Assembly (NCBI GenBank): GCA_035222895.1
Contig: JAVYIG010004976.1
Coordinates: 1-64,000 of the forward strand
Reading direction: 5' to 3'
Length of the DNA: 64,000 bases
Source of the DNA: Strongylocentrotus droebachiensis
Taxonomy: Eukaryota > Echinodermata > Echinoidea > Camarodonta > Strongylocentrotidae
Shown here: positions 58,501 through 64,000 of the stretch, one piece after another
Numbering within the stretch: position 1 is the stretch's first letter
Layout of the letters: every line of letters starts with the position of its first letter
Notes under the pieces: model-generated
What the model was told of the DNA's origin: nothing
The model's input: only the letters and a program-made list of their open reading frames with translations
Databases searched by the model: none
Position numbers and translations under genes: made by a program

Positions 58501-61500
58501 TTATTTTTCTTATTTTTATGATCTGATCCATACTGTACATTTCATGTTACTAGACTAGCCTACCCTGTGATGGCTATAAAGAAGATATTGGAGAGGCTGA
58601 CCCCGAATACTTCAATCGTCATTTTGTATGACATTGCATGCAAACTCCATGCTCATCTTCAGGTAAATAGGCATACAGGCTACCCAAGGAAATAAAATGA
58701 TATGATATATAATATATAAATCAAGTTGACTTTCTATTCATGTAATGTAGTGATATTCACCCTCACTTGGAACAGATTATATTCATGGTACCAATAGTTG
58801 TACTGTACTCCAATAACCTGCTGATACCTATTTTCTTTTAAACTAGTTCACTATAAAGGGTGGTTTACCCTTAATTATTGATCATCTAAATACTTACTTT
58901 CCTTAATTTAACTCTACTTTTACACCAATATCAACTGATGATTGACTTTTGAAATTATAATAGAACAAATGTGAATGAGGGGGACTCCCAAATTGTTGGT
59001 CTGTACAATCACCTTGTCAATAAAATGTTGTATATTTATTCCACACACCTCCATGAAATTCTCATTTGTTGTACCATCTAACTATGTTTAATCGAGATGC
59101 GCGATTAAAGTGCTTGACCGACTAGTATATCCAGGCTGCAGTAATTTATGATAATTATAAATAACTTTGGCTGATATTGTCATTCCGTATAAATATTTTG
59201 TTATAATTAAATTAAAAATAAAGCGATAAAAGGTGTCTGCAAGCACATTGGTTTTGACTATATATATGCACCATGCATGCTTCCAGGAAATTTTAATAAT
59301 AAACTATAAGTTTCTTCTGAATTTCAGGGTATGTCACATTCTAAATTATTTTGATGGAAATGTGCACCTATTAATAAAGATGTATTTTTATGGATTTTAT
59401 GCACTAGGGAAGGTTATTTTTTCATGAATTCACATTTGATGGTTGTGAACCTGAATGATATTGTTTGATGATACAAATACTTTTAAAACAAAATGTTGAA
59501 TATGTATCGTGCAATTTTCCCTGATTGTGCCCTATTATCTTGTTGAAAATAGAAAAAAGGTGATGTTGGACAAGAGATTTTGGACAAAGTGAAGCTTGTT
59601 GTCCCGATCTTCCATGCCTATGGTCATAAACGTACTTGCCAGGTAAGAAATTTCACTTTGATTACAAAATTTAATCATGTCAGCTATTAATTCACATGTT
59701 TTCCCTGTTGATGAGGACGGACCTCAGAAGACTATAGTAACTGTGAATGTCTTGGGTGTGTAAATAAATTGAAGTGAGAATTATGGATTAAAAATGAAAA
59801 TTAACATGAAAGGGTTATATTGTTATGCCACTACAATTAAAGGAGCCTGAGGCATTATGTTTTCTGGTTGTCCCTCCGTCTGTACATACGTACGTCCTGT
59901 TCTGGTGATCGCATTATCTCAACAACCGATTGATAGATTACCATCAAACTCAGTATCTTTCAGAGCCAATTAACTAATTAGATTTGTTTTGGTCATGAGG
60001 TGAAAGGTCACAGTTCATAGGGCTCATTATGAATGCAAAAACCCATTGTGAACACAATTGCCAGAATTCATGAAGGATGTTTAAATTTATCCCATGGTTT
60101 ACATCCTCATTTACATAATCCATGTTCTAAAATTAACGCAAGATAAGCATACCTTAATTGCCTTGCGCACGTCTAACAATGGACCTCTGATTGTGTGTGC
60201 AATGAATTACGTTTATTTTAGAACATGGGTAATGTAAATAAGGATGTAAACCATGGGTTAAATTTAAACCTCCTTTGTGAATTCTGGCCATTGTTGTTCA
60301 AACCGACAGATGGATTACTATCAAACTAAGGACATGTATGTAACTTGCTGAGCCAATGAACTGATTAGATTTTAGGGTCATGAGGTCAAAGATTCATGGG
60401 TCATACATGTACATGTATATTAAAACGAGCTTGTTATTATCATGATATTCTGAGAACATGTTAATGGATTATATTACCATCAAACTTGAATTTCAAAAAA
60501 AAAATCTTATTTATTTATATTTTAACTGATCGATCTATGGCGGAGGCATCATTTTTGACTGCGCACATTCGAAGAAACGTCTAGTTGGTTATGGTTTTTA
60601 CCACATATGTGATTATATTATTCTATATTGTGTAAATGGCTTCGTTGTTCACTGATTATTCAACATTACAATTTTTCCATTTCTCTATCAACCACAACCC
60701 CCCCTCCCCCCCCCCCATAAAAAAGAGGAAAAGGAACTAAAACGAAAAGGGAGGAAAGAGGGAGAAAATGAGAGAGAGAGAGCTATTAAAAAATGATAAA
60801 CAAAATAAACTAATATCATATTGTACTAGGTTGCTTAATTGTGTAACTGCTTTTAAATGTAACCTTCTCTATTTGTGTGTACACATATTTTTTGTGTTCA
60901 AGTCTATATGCACACTGAGTAGACATCCATTTGTTAGTGGTAACAAATTGTATTTTAAATATCTGTATTGAAAGTACTGAAATTGAAAAATAAAAGGAAT
61001 TGTTATGAAAGTGGCCACATACAGTTGTACAAACGTTTCAGATAGGAGTGCCTTTTTTCCTGAGGGTATATTGCCCCTAATATTATGATTTTTGGAGAGT
61101 TGACAATTAAAATATTAACTCATAAGTTTATTTATTTAACAACACTGCATTCATTTCCCAAAAGATCAAATTTGGAAGCAAATGGTCCTCAGGGCTTGGT
61201 TTGACGGATGGAGAGGTAATGGAGAGGGTGTGGGCGTTTTTGCGCAAGTTCTCCCACATCACCAAAGAGATGACCCCATCCCATAGGGTGGATCTGTTGA
61301 CAGACGCCCTGTACTACTTTGCGCAAAAGAAGCTTGCCGATATCGGTGAGTTTTTATGGAATACAATTCACATAATTTTTTTTTAAAATATTTGATGTAG
61401 ATCATGTAATACATCTATAAATATATATCCTATCATTTTGGTAATATCTATTTCAGTAGTAATCTTAAAGATGAAGTTTATTTCTGGTCATGCGATTGCA

Positions 61501-62428
61501 TTTTGAAAGAAACGGTGTGGAATCGATCAGAAAAGGTTGATTATCTAGCATATATGTATTGGTATGTTCTGCAAGGTTCTGTAATCTTCAAAGTGAAAAG
61601 AAATTTGGCCCAGTCTTGGTAAAGTTACAAGCACAGTACACATAAATATCTCTATGGGACTACACACAAACATGTGGCATACAAATCTGTCCCGATTGTT
61701 ATGCTGTCTCGATTGTTACATGTCATATTTAGAATATTAAGCCATTTGAAGAGCCATGTTTTTCAGGGAACATTTGTTTTCTGATGTTCTTCCGCACTTG
61801 CATTATAACAATGAATACACTTACAAATTATATTTCACCTCTTCCCAGAACTCATCCTTCTCTTTAAACTAACTACTGACTAATAATAATAATAATAATA
61901 CTCAGTTTCTATATAGCGCTTATTACAATCACTAAGCGCTTCCAAACTTAGAGATTATTACCCCGGCTTTCGCTGTGCTGCCATTACGGCACTCTAGCAT
62001 TTCAAAGAATTAATTCCTGCCAGGTACCCATTTACATCAACTGGGTTGAGTGTGGCAAATGTAGATTAATGTCTTGCCAAAGGACATTAGTGCCGCCGCA
62101 GGTCTTGCACCCCAGACCTTGTGATCCACAGTTTGGCGACTTAACCACTTGACCACGGCACCTCTACATATTTTATTGTGTCATTTAACTAATTTTATCA
62201 TGTGAGCATTATTCTAATTAATTAATTTAAATAAATCGGCATAACCTCCTTCTTATATCAGCCATGCAATGTCTATGCATCATACAAATTGCTGTGAACG
62301 ATAAGTTTGATTTATTAATGTACTTTATTCTCATGTAGACATCTATATCAGGGCTAAAATGGAGAATGCCCATGAATCTGAAACTGTATCCACTACTGAG
62401 CTGACATCTTGCCTCCAGCAATGTGGGG
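43096..62428 (+). CDS. KDZ-superfamily transposase-like gene, multi-exon, partial at 3' end
   Basis: Ten distinct exons can be joined in frame: 43096-43530, 44316-44418, 45127-45347, 45707-45835, 47115-47303, 48611-48750, 50515-50623, 51514-51603, 61165-61345 and 62339-62428, giving 562 codons plus one base. Six of them recur at 53168-59642. The motif order is CxC2-like zinc cluster, FCECEP/LWPC, SMDGNFGLVRK, GVFGAACRHG, GER, ILYDIACKLHAHL, IFHAYGHKRTC and TDGEVMERVWAFL. This matches the Kyakuja-Dileera-Zisupton transposases, whose RNase H-fold uses two Asp and one Glu; candidates are Asp in DGNF, Asp in YDIAC and Glu in DGEVMER. All are retained. No terminal repeats are identified, and the introns suggest either an intron-bearing transposon gene or a domesticated one. 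The end lies beyond the window. Confidence 0.82.
44316..44418 (+). CDS. KDZ gene exon 2
   Basis: The acceptor is tttttttcttgttag and the donor AAAAGG|gtaagt. It begins in phase 0 and ends in phase 1. The reading NEEQVKCTYQCTF is followed by ACSTQYTRTIKVF. It lies just left of the duplication, so it is single copy and can splice to either copy of exon 3. Confidence 0.78.
45127..45347 (+). CDS. KDZ gene exon 3, copy 1
   Basis: The acceptor is tttttttttccag and the donor GAG|gtgtgt. It takes one base from exon 2 and ends in phase 0. It encodes FVRFCECEPSAATLVRYGLW and then FMDMVYCMM, the family's C-x-C and 'glWP...P.tA' region before the catalytic core. Confidence 0.8.
45707..45835 (+). CDS. 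KDZ gene exon 4, copy 1
   Basis: 43 codons in phase 0. The acceptor is attttttttaag and the donor CCAAAG|gtatgt. It encodes VNLLYRSIVGECMEQFRYFR and ends WNPTECSACPK, a Cys pair that leads into the first catalytic strand. Confidence 0.8.
47115..47303 (+). CDS. KDZ gene exon 5, copy 1: first catalytic Asp
   Basis: 63 codons in phase 0. The acceptor is cttgccaacag and the donor GTACAG|gtaatt. It contains VFVSMDGNFGLVRK, the family signature with the proposed first catalytic Asp, followed by an acidic, His-containing tail. Confidence 0.83.
47474..47968. repeat. Dispersed 500-bp repeat, copies in KDZ intron 5
   Basis: It matches 29735-30232 over its full length and is present again at 55514-56008 as part of the duplication. 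The repeat pre-dates the tandem duplication. Confidence 0.8.
48611..48750 (+). CDS. KDZ gene exon 6, copy 1: CRHG motif
   Basis: Phase 0 to phase 2. The acceptor is caccatattag and the donor GAAAG|gtatga. It encodes CSNFQAGTVI, then TTGVFGAACRHGVPIVFINM and GE. The tG.fga.CRHG string is diagnostic of KDZ proteins. Confidence 0.85.
49379..49775. mobile_element. Long-TIR MITE in KDZ intron 6 (unit 1)
   Basis: The inverted termini are about 80 bp and begin GGGCAATTCCACGGTAACGG. They continue through 'ggacactcagacaag' and 'gaacttcaggttcatact'. CATT lies on both sides (49375-49378 and 49776-49779) as a likely 4-bp target-site duplication. The 397-bp element is non-coding. The duplicate is at 57419-57815. 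Confidence 0.85.
50515..50623 (+). CDS. KDZ gene exon 7, copy 1: second catalytic Asp
   Basis: The acceptor is catgttactag and the donor CTTCAG|gtaaat. It takes phase 2, completing the Arg of GER, and ends in phase 0. It encodes YPVMAIKKILERL and then VILYDIACKLHAHLQ, with the proposed second catalytic Asp. Confidence 0.85.
51514..51603 (+). CDS. KDZ gene exon 8, copy 1: His-Cys motif
   Basis: 30 codons in phase 0. The acceptor is gttgaaaatag and the donor CAG|gtaaga. It encodes VPIFHAYGHKRTCQ, the conserved H-x3-H-x3-C string between the second Asp and the catalytic Glu. Confidence 0.83.
52021..52249. mobile_element. 229-bp palindromic MITE after exon 8 (unit 1)
   Basis: The ends GCCAGAATTCATGAAGGATG and the inverse CTCCTTTGTGAATTCTGGC bound arms of about 80 bp, which include 'cccatggtttacatcc' and its inverse. 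A partial relative lies at 62690-62845. The target-site duplication is unclear. Confidence 0.7.
53168..53388 (+). CDS. KDZ gene exon 3, copy 2
   Basis: Identical to 45127-45347, including splice sites. It needs one base of codon from the previous exon, so it accepts exon 2 but not exon 8 of unit 1. Confidence 0.78.
53747..53875 (+). CDS. KDZ gene exon 4, copy 2
   Basis: Identical to 45707-45835, with the same acceptor and donor. Confidence 0.78.
55155..55343 (+). CDS. KDZ gene exon 5, copy 2
   Basis: Identical to 47115-47303. It keeps the DGNF motif. Confidence 0.8.
56651..56790 (+). CDS. KDZ gene exon 6, copy 2
   Basis: Identical to 48611-48750. It keeps the CRHG motif. Confidence 0.8.
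57419..57815. mobile_element. Long-TIR MITE in KDZ intron 6 (unit 2)
   Basis: This is the copy of 49379-49775 produced by the tandem duplication, with the same CATT flanks. Confidence 0.85.
58554..58662 (+). CDS. KDZ gene exon 7, copy 2
   Basis: Identical to 50515-50623. It keeps YDIAC. Two substitutions and a homopolymer change lie just upstream in the intron. Confidence 0.8.
59553..59642 (+). CDS. KDZ gene exon 8, copy 2
   Basis: Identical to 51514-51603. This is the copy nearest exon 9, 1.5 kb away, so it is the likelier partner in splicing. Confidence 0.8.
60060..60288. mobile_element. 229-bp palindromic MITE after exon 8 (unit 2)
   Basis: This is the duplicate of 52021-52249. Confidence 0.7.
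61165..61345 (+). CDS. KDZ gene exon 9: catalytic Glu
   Basis: The acceptor is atttcccaaaag and the donor TATCG|gtgagt. It enters in phase 0 and leaves in phase 1. It encodes SSGLGLTDGEVMERVWAFL, then ITKEMTPSHRVDLLTDAL. The GE..ER.W string carries the proposed third catalytic residue, and the T-K-x-M-x4-R helix after it is also typical of the family. It is single copy, just right of the duplication. Confidence 0.83.
61480..61665. repeat. TTAA-MITE family B fragment, inverted
   Basis: It carries 'ctggtcatgcgattgcatt', 'gcaaggttctg', 'gcccagtcttggtaaagtta' and 'tatgggactacac', the inverse of the family core, in the intron between exons 9 and 10. Confidence 0.7.
61884..62166 (-). mobile_element. 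tRNA-derived SINE, apparently full length
   Basis: Read on the minus strand it begins with a tRNA-like head (GTGCCGTGGTCAAGTGGTTA; A box TGGTCAAGTGG and a B-box-like GGTGCAAGACC). It continues through 'gtcttgccaa' inverse, 'agcgcttag' and 'tatatagcgc' type blocks, and ends in a (TTA)n tail at 61884-61903. The structure fits tRNA-headed SINEs with a microsatellite tail. Confidence 0.7.
62339..62428 (+). CDS. KDZ gene exon 10
   Basis: The acceptor is attctcatgtag and the donor GTGGGG|gtgagt. It takes phase 1 and ends in phase 1. The 30-residue segment (DIYIRAKMENAHESETV then CLQQCG) looks like a helical region after the core. At least one further exon must lie beyond 64000, since no stop follows in frame before the donor. 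Confidence 0.65.
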
Positions 62429-64000
62429 GTGAGTACTTTGATATGTTTCTCACTTTTTGTGTGCAATTATGCAGCCCTACTATCCACCCAATTTTCAAAA
62501 TTTTCTGAAACTTTAACAGCTTTGACATCACTTCCTCCAAATTTCATTCCATTTCAATTTATGTTTCTCTACAGAATGCAAGATCACCTTTATATCTTTT
62601 CCAGTTTGAACATTTCATATATGCCCCAATATTTCTTATTTGTTTGTTAACAAAATATTAAATATAAAATAAACAATGTTCTTTAATAACCCACAACGTT
62701 AGGTGGGTTAGATCAAATCCATGGACTAAAATGAATGTCAAATAGTTTAACCCTTTGCCATTAACATTCCTAACAAACCAAATTAAGATAAATCACACAT
62801 AATACCGGTGCTAAATTAACCCACCTTTGTGAATTCTGTCCATTGGTATAATGGTTGACAGAGGTGATGAAAACTAGACAAGTATGTACTTTTAAAAAAT
62901 TTGAGCTATTAATTGGTAAGTCTCCTCCCAAAATAACTTACTTTCAAAAGTAGCAGAAAAATTAGACCAACCACTCGAACAAAGTTTAATCAAAATCGGA
63001 TAACTAATAAGGAAGTGATGACTTTTTAATGACACAAAAAACTTAACTCACTCATGAGTCTTTGACGTCATTGCCTCATTATATTCTGATTGTTTCCTTT
63101 ATATTGATAATATACATTTTCCATTTCCCCCTAAAAATCATATTTCCTCACACTTACATGTAAATATGACGACAAAAAGCTGTGTTTGGCCAAACATTCA
63201 TTTCACATGTGTGCATTCCCATAAACTCCTTTCTGTGTGCATGCAGTACATGTATTTTTCAATGAGATTATGTAAATTACACAATTCTTATGTAGACATG
63301 ATCAAACTTTCTCAATTGCTTTGAGACATTATCATTAACACTGTAATAGTCTGACCAGAGCTTTATCTTTCAACCAATCTTAGTATTTCCATTTGTGCAT
63401 CATATACATATTAATAGTAATGACTGAAACCTCTTTAGGTTAAACAAGATCTTTAAAATGAATAAAATAATTACATAATAGAATTGCCCTATAAGTATGA
63501 TATTAAAGTATTAAACAATGTTTGTCAATGATTTTTTTTAAAATCATTTTTGTATTTGTCCACTTGCAATTTCATTTGGTTTTTGAAGCTCAAATTAATA
63601 TATGTGCTTCTATTTATCACTGTGAATTGCATTCTCTATGTGAATTGTGATTTCTGATAAAAATTAATCTAGATGTGTGTCATTAAGCAAGTTAGCCATT
63701 GCATAAGAGATTTATAAGTGAGCCCAATAAATGCAAAAATCATTACTAAACATGCATCTTTTGTAATAGGCAAGCATTTCACAAGAACCTTTATAGTTTT
63801 TGGTGGGAGAGGGTAAATATTGTACTCAGATAGTTATATTCAAGAAGCAACAAATCATTTACAGCTTAGAAGTCATTTATAGATTGTTGTAGCCAGATCA
63901 AATTTGGAATGAAATTTGGATTTCAAAAGAGCTACCTGTACATGTACATGTATATGGCTATTGTATTTGTGAGGTCCTATGCAAGACTTGTTATTGATTT
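62429..64000. other. KDZ intron 10 / right edge
   Basis: No further exon with good splice sites and family motifs is seen. The block at 62690-62845 resembles the 229-bp MITE. The rest is AT-rich. Confidence 0.5.

Larger units (their letters stand above)
52971..61007. repeat. 8.04-kb tandem duplication, unit 2
   Basis: This direct copy of 44930-52970 is offset by 8041 to 8037 bp, falling stepwise through small indels. All six exons are unchanged. Divergence is about 0.1 percent or less by eye, so the event is either very recent, homogenised or an assembly artefact. Confidence 0.95.

Noticed and set aside
44930..61007. Two separate complete transposase genes in tandem
   Set aside because: Exons 1, 2, 9 and 10 are present once only, so the second unit is a partial duplication of the core, not a second gene.
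1..64000. CRISPR array or bacterial operon
   Set aside because: No spaced short direct repeats of CRISPR type are seen. Introns and eukaryotic transposons dominate.

Overview
The window looks like intergenic and intronic DNA from a repeat-rich metazoan genome, most plausibly a marine deuterostome such as an echinoderm. The evidence is: AT-rich DNA, multi-exon genes with GT-AG introns, tRNA-derived SINEs, nested MITEs, LINE and Ty3/gypsy relics, and gene families that are multi-copy in marine invertebrates. The species assignment is inference. No rRNA, operon or CRISPR array is visible.

Layout. 0.7-3.0 kb (minus): three phase-0 exons of a ZU5/UPA-like gene, with an in-frame TGA in the ZU5 exon. 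3.2-19 kb: mostly transposon debris: C-rich hAT-like MITEs, TTAA-flanked MITEs, a 5'-truncated LINE with a clear target-site duplication, and a nested transposon stack at 11.4-14.3 kb. The inner element of that stack carries a C2H2 zinc-finger gene fragment and a near-perfect 106-bp palindrome. 20.2-22.9 kb (minus): two decayed members of an uncharacterised, high-copy metazoan family with a Cys-rich C-terminus. 22.9-26.8 kb (plus): a LINE ORF split by a 2.6-kb TA-flanked TIR element that itself holds a MITE. 28.9-29.3 kb: a decayed Crypton/DUF3504-like relic. 31.3-32.6 kb: a 134-bp satellite and a TTAA MITE. 32.6-36.3 kb: a degenerate Ty3/gypsy element (gag, protease, RT, start of RNase H; no integrase). 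36.3-43 kb: few recognisable features.

The most interesting locus is 43.1-62.4 kb (plus). It is a multi-exon gene for a KDZ-superfamily (Kyakuja-Dileera-Zisupton) transposase-like protein. An N-terminal CxC2-like zinc cluster exon is followed by exons carrying the DGNF, CRHG, YDIAC, H-x3-H and GE..ER.W motifs of the family. The middle six exons lie in an 8.04-kb direct tandem duplication (44930-52970 and 52971-61007) that differs at only a few sites, with all twelve duplicated exons unchanged. Exon phases let either set be used, but splicing both sets in series would shift the frame into an early stop. The gene runs off the right edge of the window.

All exon boundaries come from reading splice motifs and frame by eye. 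Family names come from motif recognition, not database searches.
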